From contig OX393572.1 of the NCBI GenBank assembly GCA_947652115.1, positions 6,088,241 through 6,152,240 of the forward strand: a DNA stretch of 64,000 nucleotides. The letters are read 5' to 3'. Positions 33,601 through 47,700 of this stretch are shown one piece after another. Each line of letters starts with the position of its first letter. Within the stretch, counting starts at the first letter, position 1. The translations under genes were made by a program, and so were the position numbers. The notes under the pieces are model-generated. The model worked only from the letters and a program-made list of their open reading frames with translations. It had not been told where the DNA came from and did not search any database. The DNA comes from Blastomussa wellsi. Taxonomy: Eukaryota; Cnidaria; Anthozoa; Scleractinia; Plerogyridae.

Positions 33601-36600
33601 ATTATATAAAAGATCGAAGCCTCCTTACCTCGAAAGGTTCGCTCACGACTTCAAAAATACAATAAATAATTTAAGAAATAAAAAAAATTATATAACATAA
33701 TTTTTTACAAAGAGATCGAAGCCTCCTTACCTCGAAAGGTTCGCTCACGACTTCAAAAATACAATAAATAATTTAAGAAATAAAAAAAAACTTATATAAC
33801 ATAATTTTTTACAAAGAGTTCGAAGCCTCCTTACCTCGAAAGGTTCGCTCACGACTTCAAAAATACAAATAAATAATTTAAGTACAAAAATTAATTATAT
33901 AACATAATTTTTTACAAAGAGATCGAAGCCTCCTTACCTCGAAAGGTTCGCTCACGACTTCAAAAATACAAATAAATAATTTAAGTACAAAAATTAATGA
34001 TATAACATAATTTTTCACAAAGAGATCGAAGCCTCCTTACCTCGAAAGGTTCGCTCACGACTTCAAAAATACAATAAATAATTAAGAAATAAAAAAAAAA
34101 TAATTATATAACAGATCGAAGCCTCCTTACCTCGAAAGGTTCGCTCACGACTTCAAAAATACAATAAATAATTTAAGAAATAAAAAATAATATATAAAAA
34201 TACAATTGAAAATTAAATGAGTATTTAAATTATATTACAATTTTTTTCATAGTAAAAATATATACATCAATAGCGTTTTTAGAAAAAGTTAAAAATGAGT
34301 CACTGCCGTCGAAAAACTCGACGAAAAAAATTTGTGATCTTCCTCCCCTTCGAGGGACGTTTTCGTTCAATTTCAAGAAAGGCGAGCTGAGGAGAAAGAG
34401 AAATGACGTAATAAGCCATCGAAGGAGATTATAACTGTCCGTAAAGACATGTTGCAGGGTTACAATGGCATCATGTAGCGGGAACATGGTGCAAGATACC
34501 TGCATGGTGTACACTGAGCAACCAGGGCATGTCCCTGGGCTAAATTGCTATATTGCCTGTGTATGTTGTGATCCGGTCGCGTGTATCATGGGATGGTCTG
34601 AAGGTAAGTGGGCTGAACTTCGGATCGGATGTACGGGTTAGAACCCTGGAACACTCTTTGTTCTTATGCAAGACAGTTCAACTCTTATAATGCCTCTCAC
34701 TACCCAGGTGTATAAACAGGTACGGGAGAATTCAATGCTGTGGGGTAACCAAGCAACCCATCCGGGGGAGTAGAAATACTCCTAGCCGCTTCATAGTAAG
34801 CAATCCAGCCGAGGATAACCTTCGGTCTTGTGGGCCACTTAAAGCTCGAAACCAGACTTTAATTATCATATCTCCGAAACTCAGCGGTGCTACATTTCTG
34901 TGCAAAATTTTGGAGTAGAATTATCATCATATCCAATTCTTTCGTTAGGTAAAATAATACTCAAGTAAAGTAATACTCACACGAATATTTAGTTCATCGC
35001 ACGTCTGAGTTATGTCATTAATCTCGCTGCAAGAAAAGCACAACGAATTATGGTAATTTAGATGTCGAGTAAATTATAAAACATAAGGAAATTTCACTCT
35101 TCGAATCCCCGCGAATTTAGAAGAAAGTCCATTATTCGTTTGCCATAGAAAAGGATGAATCTGTATAGAACGCTTTCGTTTGTCGTCTTAGCAACAGTCA
35201 TCCTGGAGTTCCAAACATGAAATAGCGGCCATATTATATTGGGGTACCAAATTTGTCCTCTGAGAATTCAGGAATACAAGTTTAGCCTAAATTTTTCAAA
35301 TTTTTCAATTGCAGTCCTTCTCAATCTTCCTCGTTCAAAGCCATCCTTGATTCTTCCTAGTTTATTGGTGGATATTTGGTGTTTTTCTACCTTAGTAAAC
35401 TACTATTTCAAGGTTCCTTTGATTTGAAGCCAATTTTATACATGCCAAAGTTGACTTTGTTCATGGTTTCTGTGCCCCTTTAATAAACCAATCTTGCCGC
35501 TTTTCAATTGCGTTAAAACGCTCAAAAGCGAAACACTGTCCACTTTGTTTGGAATAGTCTGAGTATGGTATGACTTGTTTATGCACATTTTCATACAGCT
35601 GTTGCTATTTTTGTACTTACTTCTCCTTGTCGTTTAGAGCCATTTTCATCTAAAAGAAATTAAAATATGGAATTTTATCGAGAAACTAACAAACCATTTG
35701 GTTGCTTTTTATGCATTTTGATATACTAACCTCTTACTAATCGAGTAACAAAAACGAACGAGGGCCAATATTCCCCAGTACGGCTCGAGCAAGCTAGGTT
35801 AGTAAGTAGTTTATTATATGGCAGTCAAGTCAGGCATGCTTATTAAAAACGCACTTTCGTTGACTTGAATTCAGAAATTTTCCGCCTTATTGTTTTGATG
35901 CTGCCAGCAACTCTGAAAGTACAAGCTACCACCATTTTAAAAACATTTTCTTTAATTAGAGAATTTATGTACTTTTTCTTTCCGCAGTTCTAGTTGCAAA
36001 CTTAAAATTCTCCAACTTTAGGAAAAAATGCGTGGCTTTGGACCGTTTCTATGGAAACCGGCAAAATCCCGACCAAAGAAGAAGCAAACCGAACGCTGAC
36101 ATTTTCCTTGCCATACAATAAAGTAAAACATTGAGGGTGTTGTTAACAGATTATTCCGTTGCTATAGTAATCAGTAATGTGAAGAAAATAATCACAACTT
36201 CTTCACCAGTGTTTGGGCATTTGTTTGCCCGACGCCATTATTGCCCAATGACCTATCAAATTACAAGAGAGGGAATGTGCTAGAAATTGCTGTGAGCCAC
36301 CTTAAATGCGATCGAGGCTTATCACTAAGATTTTTCCTTTTTGTTGTCTGCTTATAAGAGCTTGAAATCAAAATGAGAGTTCAAACTATACATTGCGTTT
36401 TAAAAGTGTCTACGGCCAATATGTCCGTTTACAGGGTTGTGCAAAGTTTGTATCTGATTTCCAACTTAGGCCGTCGCACCATCCAACAACACTAACACTT
36501 CGCTGGTTGCTGAATCATTATCGGGCTTTTCTGTTATTTCATCCTTACCTCAAGACGATAAATGGCGAATTCCCGATGCACTTTATCTGTTAACCTGGAA

Positions 36601-39600
36601 TCGAATAAGGAAGAGTTGAGAAATATATTAAATATAACCATCTTACTCATAGGCAGTCTCTTTTTTACAGAGCGCCACTCATATTAGGTCGTGTCGCAGT
36701 AAAAGACACACAAAGTCCCCAACCTAAAAACGATTAGACTGATTAATGTAACTTTCTAGTTGAATGTAAAAAAATTATTGTTAAATTAAAGATGACAACA
36801 TTCACAAAAACACCAATTCAAATTTAATTTTTACCTCTTGAGGTCACGATTTTCACCCGCCATCTGCATAAAATAGGAATATTTAAAAATGATATTTCAT
36901 TAGCACATTTTATTTCTATAGCTATTTGGAAGAAACACATTTCTTTCTTCCGACAAAATAATGTACATGTTTAATCACGAGCGGCAAATTCTGTGAATTA
37001 GGAATCACTTACTTCCTCTTCTTTTTCTTTCCTTTCTTTCTTCAGCTCTTCTATTTCCCTAAAATTTAGGAAATAAAAATTCAAAAACCATCTTAGCTGA
37101 TTGATTAATTGATGGAGAAAGTTATTTTTTCTTTGACTTACTAAAGGTGCGTTCCTTTGGGATGATCTAGATCACAATCAGTGATCCGAGATCTCTCTGA
37201 TCATGGTGCATCAAAGGCACCGGCGAATCCACTCTGGGCAAGCCGGGATTCGCCGGTTCCTTTGATGTACCATGATCTGAGTGATCCCGGATCAATTATC
37301 CTGATCCGGATCACTCCAAAGGAATGCACTCTAAGATATGACCGAATCAGTGTCAGTGGGGGTGAGAGGTGGGGGTGCTTCATGAAGCAGAGCTCCATTC
37401 ACTTTAGAACGTGTCGAAGTGAAAAACACGCAAAGTCCCCAACCTAACAGTGATCAGACTGATTAATGTAAAAACACCAACTCAAATTTAATTTTTACCT
37501 CTTGAGGTCACGATTTTCATCCGCTATCTGCATAAAATAAGAAGATTAAAAAAATAGTATTTTATTAGTACATTTAGTTTAGCTATTTGGAAGAAACAAA
37601 TTTCTTTCCTGAGACAAAATAATATACGTCAAGGTAATTAGAGTGATTACATTGGCAATTACATTGGATTTGAGATGGCAAAAAAGAAAAAGGCTTTTCA
37701 GCAACGCAATCGTAACAAGTTAGAGTAAAACATGTTTAATCGCGAGCCTCAAATTCTGAAAATTATCAATGACTTACTCCCTCTTCCTTTTCTTTCCCTT
37801 CTTTCTTCAGCTCTTCAACTTCCCTTAAATTTAGGAAAATTCAAAAAGCAGCTTAGCTTATTGATTAATTGATGGAGAGACTAATTTCTTATTTACTTAC
37901 TTAGAGTTGACCGACTCAGTGTCAGACTGACTGACTGTCTGTCTGACCGGTTACTGGCTGGCCGACCTACTGACTGACAAACTGACGGACGGACAGACAG
38001 ACAGACAGATTGTCTGATTGGCTGACTGACTGCCAGACTGACTGGGGACTGACTGGCTGGCTAACTGTCAGAAAGACTGACTGACAGTCTGACAGATTGA
38101 TTAACTGACTGACTGATGACTGACTGATTGTTCGATCGGTGTTTGATTCCGTGTCGCCTAAATCGATAAAAAGTCAAAAAGAAAATCACCAATAATTAAG
38201 GCGGAAATGCTGAAGATAGCCATTCAGCCGTATTTAAAATATCTTTGTTTGTTTGTAATCAGTTATAGTCTGCAGCAAATTCATGATATCAATGATCTTA
38301 ATTTACCTCTTGAGGTCACGATTTTCCTCCGCCATCTGCATAAAATGAAAATGTTAAAAAATGGCATTTCATTAGAACATTTTATTTCGATAGCTATTTG
38401 GAAAAAACACATTTCTTTTTCCCACAAAATATTAATGTATGTAAAGGAAATATGATGCCAAGATTGGATTTGAGATTGCAAAAGTGAAAAATGTTTAATG
38501 TCAGGAAAGAAAACGTAACAAAAGTAATTTATTTATTTATTACGAGCGGCAAATTCTGTAAATTATGTATCACTTACTGCCTCTTCTTTTTCTTTCCCTT
38601 CTTTCTTTAACTCTTCTACTTTCCTGAAATTTAGAAAGCATCTCAGCTGATTAATTATGAAGAGACTCATTTCTTCTTTTACTTACTGATATTTGACCGA
38701 CTCAGTGTCAGACTGACTGTCTGTGTGCCTGTCTGACCGGCTAGTGGCTGACTTACTGACTGACAGACAGACTGGCTGACTTTGTGAGTGATTCACCGAG
38801 TCTCTGATAGACTTACAGACTAACTAACAGACTGACTAATTTACTGCCTTACCGACTGACAGAATGACGGACTGGCTGGCTGACCGAAAGAAAAACAGAC
38901 AGACTGACTGACTGACTGACTGACTACCTTGATGTCTGATCGCCAGTTTCGTTTATTTGCTCCATCGTTCATTTGTTCCATGTTTACATTTATTATAATA
39001 TTCATTTATTCATCCGTAAGGTCATATACTAACACAAGTTTGTTCGGTCGGTGTTGGGAAATACTGGCCACTCTATCCTTTCACGTTAATGCTAACGTAT
39101 ATCCTCAATTGCGCGATAAACAGCCAAAGAGGAATATCGCCAATGATTAAGGTGGAAGTACTGAAGGTAACCATTCAGTCTAATCGGAATAATTGTTCTT
39201 GTTTGGAATCAGCAGTAAGATCTAGTCTGCAGTAAGATCGTTAATAAAGATCATATTTTACCTCTTGAGCTGACGATTTTGATCCGCCATCTGCATAAAA
39301 TGAGAATATTAAAAAATAGTATTTTATTAGCGCATTTTAAGAAATACATTTCTTTTTCCGACAAAATAATGTACGGGAAGGTTATAAATAAGATTCTAAG
39401 ATTGGATCTGAGATTCAAAAAAATGAAAAAGTCTTTTGAGGAAAGTATACGTAACAAGAGTAAAACATGTTTAATCACGAGCGGCAAATTCTGTAAATTA
39501 TGTATCACTTACTGCCTCTTCTTTTTCTTTCCCTTCTTTCTTCAGCTCTTCTACTTCCCTGAAATTTAGAAAGTCAAAATTCAACCGGCTAGTGGCTGAC

Positions 39601-40612
39601 CGACTTACTGACTGACAGACAGACATGCGGACTGATTGACTGACTGACTGAGTGGCTGAAAGATCTGATGACTGACTGGTTGATTGACTGCCTGGCTGAC
39701 TGCTGAAAAACTGGTGAATGACTGGCTGACTGAGTGACAGACAGACAGACTGACTGCCTGACTGACTGATAGAAAGACTAACTGACTGACCGATTTGCTC
39801 CATCGTTCATTTATTCCATTTGTACATTAATTATAATAGTCAATTATTCACCCGTTAGGTCGTATACTGAAAAAAGTTTGTTCGGCCGGTGTTGAGAAAT
39901 AGTGGCCTTGTTATCTTTTCACGTTAATGCTAACGTATTGCCTCAATTGCGCGATAAACAGCCAAAAAGGAAATCGCCAATGATTAAGGCCGGGAAATAA
40001 TTGTTCTGACTTGTTTGTAATAAGCCTTATTGTCTTCAGTAAAATCGTGTTAATAAAGATCATAGTTTACCTCTTGAGGTCACGGTTTTGATCCGCCATC
40101 TGCATAAAATGAGAATGTTAAAAACAGTATCTCATTAGTACATTTTATTTTGATAGCTATTTAGAAGAAACGGATTTCTTTTTCCGACAAAATAATGTAC
40201 ATGAAGGTAATAAGTTTCCAGGATTGGATTTGAGATTACACAAACTTTTCAGGAAAGTACACGTAACGAGACTAATACATGTTTAATCACGAGCGGCAAA
40301 TTCTGAAAATTATCAATCACTTACTGCCTCTTCTTTTTCTTTCCCTTCTTTCTTTAATTCTTCTACTTTTCTGAAATTTAGGAAGCAAAAATAACAAAAG
40401 CAGCTTAGCTGATTGATTAATTAATAAAAAGACTGGTTTCTTATTTGCAATACTATTTGAACAACTTAGTGTCAGACTGACTGATTGTCGCTCGACCCAT
40501 CTAACTGCCTGGTGCCTGAAAGGCTGACTGATTGACTGACCAACTGAATGATTGACTGACTGACTGACTGACTGATTAACCGACTGTTAACTGACTGACC
40601 AACTTACTGATT

Positions 40613-40643
<31 letters not shown>

Positions 40644-43600
40644 CAACTGACTAACTGACTGACTGACTGACTGACTGACTGACTGATTGACTGACTGACT
40701 GACTGACGAACTGACTGATTGACTGACTGACTGACCAACTGACTGATTTACTGACTGAATGACTAACTGACTAACTGACTGTTAACTGACTGACTGACTG
40801 ACCAACTCACTGATTGACTGACTGACTGACTGACTGACTGACCAACTGACTGACTGACTGACTGACTAACTGACTGATTGACTGACTGACCAACTTACTG
40901 ATTGACTGACGGACTGACTGACTGACCAACTGACTAACTGACTGACTGACTGACTAACTGACTGATTGACTGACTGACTGACTGACTGACTGACGAACTG
41001 ACTGATTGACTGACTGACTGACCAACTGACTGATTGACTGACTGAATGACTGACTGACCAACTGACCGATTGACTTACTGACTGGCTGACTGACCAACTG
41101 ACTGATCCACTGACGGTCTGACCGACTGACTGACTGACTGACCGACCGACCTACCGACCGACTGACTGACTGACGGACTGACTGACTGACCGACTCAAAC
41201 GAAGTAGCCACAGTCAATAACATTCAAAAATGACATCGCCAATTATTTAGGCGGAAATGCTTAAGATACAAATTCAGTCGTATTGTTTTTGTTTGTAATC
41301 AGTTATTTTCTGCAGTAAATTCATACACTGTACTCATGATATCAATTATCGTAATTTCAGTTACCTCTTGAGGTCACGACTTTCATTCTCCATCTGCATA
41401 AAACGAAGATAAGTATTTCATTAGCACAATTTATTTCGATAGCTATTTGGAAAAAAAACACATTTCTTTCTCCCGAAAACTAATGTACGTGAAGAGTAAT
41501 AAGATTCCAAGATTGGATTTGAGATTGCAAAAATAAAAAAATGCTTTTCAGGAAATTAAAGTACACGTAATAAGAATATATACACCTTTAATCACGAGCG
41601 GCAAATTCTGTAAATTATGTATCACTTACTGCCTCTTCCTTTTCTTTCCTTTCTCTCTTTAAACCTTCCACTTCTCTAAAATGTAGGAAGTAAAGAAACC
41701 GATTTACTCTTTCACTTACAATTTGACCTACTTAGTGTCAGACTGACTGTCTGTCTGTCTATGACGGCATCATTCCGGTTACTAAATGACTGACTGACTG
41801 ACTGACTGATGGACGGAGTCACTGACTGACTGATTGACTAACTCACAAACTGACTGACTGTCTAGTTGAATGACTGATCGCCCCTTTGTTTATTTTCTCC
41901 ATCGTTTATTCATTCTATGTTTTCATCATTACAATATTTATTTAATATGATATCGAATGTCATTACAATTTACTTTCCCCACAAGTTTATATTTTTTAGT
42001 AGCGTACGAAAATGTGTGTAGAAAGAAGATACCAATGAGGATTTTCCTTTTCCATATGATGTTGGTTAATACATTCCTGGCTTCGACAAACACAATTTCG
42101 CAAAGATATTCATTTACGCATACGTTTAATTTGGTCATACACTGAAACAAGTTTGGTTGGTCGGTGTTGGGAAACAGTTGTCCTGTTATGTTTTTCCGTT
42201 ACTAATAACATACCACCAAACAAAACGGATATCGCCAATTGCTCTGACTGAGTGACGTCGCTCGTTATCTCTCTGAGGTAACATGCATGTCACCTTTAAA
42301 ATAACAGCTCTTATTTGTAATCATATATCGTCTGCAGGAAATTAGTTTTTTAAATGATCATAATTTACCTCTTTAGGTTTCCAATCTCCTCTACCATCTG
42401 CGTAATTGTATAAAATAAAACTTTATTAGCACATGTCTTTGATAGCTGTCTTCTCTCATGAGAATGTTCGTGAAAGTAATAAAGATTCTAAAGCTGGATT
42501 TAATTTTAAGATTGAAAGAGCACATAAAACAAATTAGTGCAAAGAAGTCATAAGGGGTTTTACAGCTACAGACGTCATTGGAATGCTTTTTAAAACCGAA
42601 AAGTATCCGCTAATAAATCCTTTCGAGTTGAAAACGTTTTCCGTCACAGTCCCTTCTTACTTTCTCGTGCATTATCAATGTTAGATATAGAATCAATTTC
42701 TTCCAAATAGCTGAATGCGGGCTAGCTAATTGTCCGCTCGCTCGCGAATTTGCTTGCTTAATAGATTGATTGGTAGATTGACTATTATAGTAACTGACTC
42801 GCTGACTGAGTAACTGACTTCCTTACTTACTGTCTGAGACTATTGTTAGTTACTTAACATTTATATAATAACCAAATCAATGCGCGCGCTCTGATTGGTC
42901 AATCAGTTATGGTTTATCGTGCCAGTAAACTCATGGAAAAATCGCGCGTCTTCTGAATTATTATATAAAAGCAATAGACCACAAGTTTCTATGGTTAAAA
43001 GACTGATAAACCACTTGGGATGTTGGAAGAACACTCGAAGAATTCGTAAATCACTCGCCTGCGGCTCGTTATTTACAAATTCTTCTCGTGTTCTGCCAAC
43101 ATCCCGCGTGGTTTATCAGCTTATAAACCATAGAAACTTGTGGTCTATTGCTTAAATATCGCAGGATGTCAAGTACAGATGACAGAAAACAGTCGTTCCA
43201 TGACCATATATGGGTAACGTAACAAATTGTTGGATAATAAAGCGCTAATATGCAGTCCCAAAAATGACCTAATGTTGACTGATGACTGGCGAAATAAATA
43301 CCGATCAACGTTTGTGATTTCGGATATGCTCAAAACTCAACGAAGGTCTTGAAGCCATAACCGCTCAATCCTGCGAACAGGCTCCTGTCTCGGAGGGGCG
43401 CTATTTTTCAGTCCGCAGGCTATACCCTGAAAAGCAAGGACGAATCTATACCCTTTCTAGCACACACTTGCTTGAATTGTACGCCCTGTTCAGCTCTGAA
43501 GGGTCAAACACCATACCCATTATCCAGCGATACGTCCCTGTGTAGCTCAAATAAGGGATTACCCGAGGGAGCGGTAATGACTTCTGATTTTGCGTGATGC

Positions 43601-43723
43601 GCTAGATTATTTTGCGATTTTTCTGTTAAGTTTTGAAATCGATATCTTTGCCTTACTTTTGCTTGGTTGGCTAATTCTGCTCTTAAAGCTTCTATATTCT
43701 GACGGTCCTTCTTTCGCTTTTCA
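27486..43723 (-). CDS. Gene 2: micro-exon coiled-coil protein, terminal exon disrupted
   Basis: Exons: 43657-43723 (67 nt), 42369-42397, 41630-41675, 41365-41393, 40325-40370, 40071-40099, 39513-39558, 39262-39290, 38578-38623, 38307-38335, 37778-37823, 37499-37527, 37013-37058, 36835-36863, 36549-36594, 35621-35649, 34981-35026. The alternation of 29 and 46 nt is unbroken. The exon missing from gene 0 is present here (37778-37823, EVEELKKEGKEKEEG, with an AAG acceptor). The 5' exons lie in unit A' and the 3' exons in unit B, so the gene crosses the unit boundary I drew. Its last exon (27486-27680) meets a stop at the fourth codon. The product would therefore end just before the membrane segment, giving a soluble coiled coil if the transcript is stable. 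Family unknown. Confidence 0.72.
27767..28044. mobile_element. Palindromic MITE inside a candidate exon, unit B
   Basis: Flanked by ATGTTTTTA at 27758-27766 and 28036-28044. Outer arms are AAATTGTTAGTCAACG and CGTTGACTAACAATTT. Inner arms are TGTAGAGGCCAGGCGTTTC and its complement. It interrupts the counterpart of the coiled-coil-like stretch at 8720-8770 of unit A. It also carries a CTGATGAAGGG...GAAA motif. Confidence 0.6.
30992..31269. mobile_element. TTGAAC-rich foldback MITE, unit B
   Basis: Orthologous to 12738-13013. The right end CGCGTAT is followed by CATTGGCGTTAC. Confidence 0.5.
33530..34165 (-). repeat. ~112-bp tandem array, unit B
   Basis: Seven copies with the same CGAG|GTAAGGAGG core as unit A. 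Spacer lengths differ (AAATAATTTAAG variants). Confidence 0.75.
34575..34862 (+). mobile_element. tRNA-derived SINE, unit B
   Basis: Orthologous to 16117-16390, with a degraded B box (GGTTAGAACCC). It keeps the 3' end GGGCCACTTAAAGCTCG, which is lost in unit A. Confidence 0.6.
35660..36185. other. Unit B-specific spacer sequence
   Basis: Differs from the equivalent part of A (17,260-17,690). It contains an inverted pair CTAACCTCTTACTAA/TTAGTAAG near 35,730-35,815, suggesting a small foldback element. No exon found. Confidence 0.3.
37141..37335. mobile_element. GATC-rich foldback MITE, unit A'
   Basis: Near-identical to the unit A copy. Confidence 0.55.
37778..37823 (-). CDS. 46-nt exon of gene 2 that is deleted in gene 0
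   Basis: Encodes EVEELKKEGKEKEEG between an AAG acceptor and a GTAAGT donor. In unit A the matching sequence jumps directly from the base at 1562 into the exon's last few bases. This removes about 65 bp, with CAA microhomology at the joint. The exon is present in B and B' at the equivalent place (19266-19311, 54145-54190). Confidence 0.75.
40475..41190. repeat. (GACT)n array, unit A'
   Basis: Counterpart of 4285-4810, expanded by about 190 bp through extra blocks, in the intron between 41365-41393 and 40325-40370. Confidence 0.9.
42861..43156. mobile_element. Composite foldback insertion found only in unit A'
   Basis: Two nested palindromes. 42861 to about 42968 has TTATATAATA/TATTATATAA ends. 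42971-43151 has perfect 26-bp arms starting GCAATAGACCACAAG. Unit A reads through the site (around 7,005) without it. There are no coding motifs. Confidence 0.6.
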
Positions 43724-44334
43724 CTGTAAAATACAAAAAAGGAAAATATATATGAAAAACCATTACCAATAATAATTAATGGTAATTCTTAATTATTTTT
43801 TACCAAGATCTTCAATGCTCCCTTTAGTGTCCTTGTTTGACAAACATGTTTGAAACAATAAAACTGAAAACTTTCTTTAGTGTGTAAGCCTATGGTCCCT
43901 TCGTTAAAACTGATTTAATTCTCTGAAACTAAGTTTGGTACTTAGGACCGTAGGTCTTTTCAGATCCAATATGCTGTCTCTTCAAGCATGGTTTTGCCCA
44001 TGCGTTCTTATGTTCAGATGGTTTGGCCATCTACATTTTACTTCAACGTGACACTTTGTATTCTTGCTCCGCGGGACACGTGATGAAGCAACGCGTGATT
44101 CGGGGGACAAGTAAGTGTAAAGTGCGAGACTTGATAAAGTGAACGGATCGTTTTGTTTGGGCTGGTGTTGGTGTTGGTTTCATTTAAAATCTGTCCACCG
44201 TACTAACGAGCCCCAGTTAGGGCGAAACAGCTGTCCACGGTTACAGCCCTGCTTTATCGGTTTCTGTCATGTTTAAAATGTTTCGCAAAATTAATTTTTA
44301 CGTAGTATCAGCTTTGCAGTTTTGTGTTTGTTCC

Positions 44335-44512
44335 CTCTAATATGCCACCCTCTCTAATAAACAACATCCCTCTAATAAGCCACCTCCCTCTAATAAGCCG
44401 TCTCTCTCAAAGAAGCCACCCCCGCTAATAAGAGCCACCCTCCCTCTCCTCCCCTATCTAATAAGCCATCCTTCCTTCTAATTAGTCACCCCATCCCTTC
44501 CCCTCAGTAAAG
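44335..44512 (+). repeat. 17-bp satellite, short form, unit A'
   Basis: Near-identical to 8213-8390. Confidence 0.8.
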
Positions 44513-44578
44513 ATATGTCGGTTACATCACATGGTTTATTTACTTTTTCGAGATCAGTTTGTAACGTGTTTATACATG

Positions 44579-44782
44579 TCATTGATTGGGTGAATGATTT
44601 AACTTCTTACTCCAATATTGATAATCACTTACTCTGCGTATCTCACGACATTGCCAATGTGAGCGTCTTTTCTCTTGATAACTGACTGCAATGACTAAAA
44701 GAAAAAAAAGGATCAATAATAGTAATGGGAGAGTTCCACCAGTAAAAATGTTTTTAACGCGCTTTGTTAATCTCGCCTCTAA
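44579..44782 (-). CDS. Terminal exon of gene 3: membrane anchor, short tail, stop
   Basis: Unit A' copy of the anchor exon. The translation matches 8452-8655, with the hydrophobic run TLPLLLLILFFLLVIAV. The AATAAA signal and the alternative GTAAGT donor are conserved. It joins in phase 0 to the 46-nt exon at 51364-51409. Confidence 0.65.
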   Translation of the reverse strand, partial: LEARLTKRVKNIFTGGTLPLLLLILFFLLVIAVSYQEKRRSHWQCREIRRVSDYQYWSKKLNHSPNQ

Positions 44783-47700
44783 CTGAAATATGCGCAATGC
44801 TCAGCACTATTCGGAGTCTAGCTCGCTGTTAAAACATTAGGCCACTACTGCCTGCTCTCTCCTTTTCTCCAGCACCTCTAGATATATGTATTTATTTAGC
44901 TTGGTGTGAGTTTGCGGCGCCTTAGAAAAGTGTCTATAAAGGTGCGATACTAAAACGATGTACCTGTATTTCCTGGCGAAGCTTCGGTATACCTATTAAT
45001 GTGGAACGTATTCAAAGTTAACTTGTTATCATTGTTTTCGTTCTACAAGGTTTTAATTATGTATGCAGCTATGTATAGGTAACCATAAGGTTTTGAGTTC
45101 ATTTTGGAATTAATTTGTACTTGTGAGTTTTTCAAAAATCTGAAATTGCACGCGAAAAACCGTATGATTGCATTATTTATAATAATAATATAAAAATGAA
45201 AAAATTCGCCTGGAGGAAGTGCCGGAAGATCTTTGTATTGCATACAGGAAGCGCGCATTTGACGCGGATTTGCCGATTTGCTGTTGAAGATCAGCTGATA
45301 ATGCTTCGAACTGAAAGCGGCTCGTTAAAAACAATTGCAATTATAATCCAGAATTTCTATGTGTAATTTACACCGGTGTTACACGTTTTGCACTGGTGTT
45401 ACACTTGAACTGCACTGCTCCCAACCAATCAGAATCGAGCAATTTTTTCATGTATATTATTAAGATGCTTAAAACCACCGTGGAAAACTACGCAAAGATT
45501 TAATAAAGTAAAGCACTTTAAATTTCCGAATTTTGAGTCAGGGTTATTATAAAAGTGGTGGTCAAATTGTTAACTTACTTGCTGACGGTCTAGCTTGAGC
45601 CATGCTTTTACCAGTAAGTAATTTTCGCGAATGAACTGCAGTGTATTCCGCTAGCTGGAATCTGATGCGACCAAGTACTTCATTTACCTTTGTGACGTTA
45701 GTTAATGACGTCATGTTTTTGCGTCACATTTATTGTTTCCACGATATCTCTTTAGGTTCTTTCATTCTTTCTAACTTTAACAAGTTTCACGTACGCATTT
45801 CTAAATGATTCCGAAAATTGTAAAGAGTACTTCGTTATTAAAATGCAATCGCTAAGACAAATGACGCCATAACTTTCAAATACTTACCATGTTCGCTCGC
45901 GCGGGTGTGCGCGAGCAATAAGCGCGCGCCAAGATCGGGCGTTACAGTACCTTACTTTGAACTCAGACTCTCTCTCTTTTTCTTCACCAGTTACTGAGAT
46001 CCGAACTGCGCCAAATTTTTCATCTTTTGGAATGAAACATTAGAAAAGTGAACAAGGAAATTGAAATAATAACCTAATTGAAATAAAAACCTAATTTAAA
46101 ATATATATATATATATTTCGGATTGAAATTTTCGAGTAGGGAAGGTCGCGCCATCTTTTAGCTAGCATCCGTAGCCGGCGGGATTTGAGGGTGCGAGCTA
46201 CACACTCAGCTATCGCGGGCGAAGCTCGTAAGGTCAACTCGACTCCGCACCAATCTCCCCACCGCTTTGTCGCTTTAATGACGGCCTCCCCAAAAACGAA
46301 AGCACTTCGCCGCGAACCCCTGCATAGTTGCAAATGACCATTAAATCTGACCAGTTGCATCACGAACTTAAAACTTGCATTCCTTCTACCGAAAAAAAAG
46401 GACATTACTCACCTAAAAGCTAAAGGCTTCGGATCGTCTTGAGAAGCGAGAAAAGATCAGATAACAACACGATAAGAAACAACGAATTAATGAGAAAAGT
46501 TGATCTTATTTTTAGGAAAATTGGATTTGGTTTATTTATTGTTTGAGTCCATTTTCCCATTCAATCCCTTATAAATTCAGATTAAACCGTTGCAGGGGCG
46601 GGTCAAGGGGGAGGGTGAAAATTTTTAAGACTTGTAGGAAAAAGAAATCTTTGAATGGAGGGAACCACACAACTCAAAGTAATAGGCAGTAGTTCTTGTT
46701 GTTGGCTATCTTTGTAGAGATGCTCGTACCACACGTCACTGTAACATGAGAATTATTAGAGAAAGCAATTAAAACTGCAAGGCTGCACTATTGCAAAGGA
46801 CACTTCTAATGGGCCAGTATTTCGACTAGTACAACTATTCTTCTTCAGGGCTAGTGTTGCTACGAAAGAAAAAAGTTTGCCCTAGCCTCCCCTCTGCATA
46901 CGCCTTTATCCCGCTTATCATCCTTGATCACGATGAAACACACGCCCCGAACAGAAGCATATACGAAGCATATCCGATGCATATCTGCTTTAACTGCAGG
47001 TATCATAAAAGACAAATAAAAAATAAACAGTTGGATTATATTACATAACTTATTTGCAAATGAGATTGAAACCTCCTTATCTCGAAACCTTTGCTCAACA
47101 CTTCAAAAATTAATAAATAAACATTTCAATTACATTAAACAGATTTAAATAAAGTACTTAATCGATAAATCAATAAACGGTTCAATTACGTTACATGACA
47201 TTACATGTGTCTTTGCAAATAACATCAAGGCTCCTTACCTCCAAAGATTCGCTCGCGACTTCAAAAAAGTAAATACATCAATAAAATGTTCAATTAGGTT
47301 ACACAGATTTTTTTGTCAAAAATGGTCGAAGCCTCCTTACTTCGAAAGGTTTACTCTCGACTTTAAATAAACAAATAAACATACAGCTCAATTATATTAA
47401 ACAATTTTGCTGAAGCCTTCTTACCTCGAACGGTTTGCTCAAGATTTCAAAAAATAATAAACAGTTAATAAACAGTTCAATTATATTACACAGATTTTTC
47501 GCAATTATGTAATATAATTGAACCGTTTATTAACTGATTAATAAACAGTTCAATTGTATTACATATTTTTCGAAGGCTCCTTACCTCGAAAGCTTTACCC
47601 ATGTATTCCAAAAAACAAGGATACACGGTCAATATTTGTTGAGCAACAAATATTGTGATTGGGATTGAACAAATGTTGAACCGTGTATCATGTGATGTTG

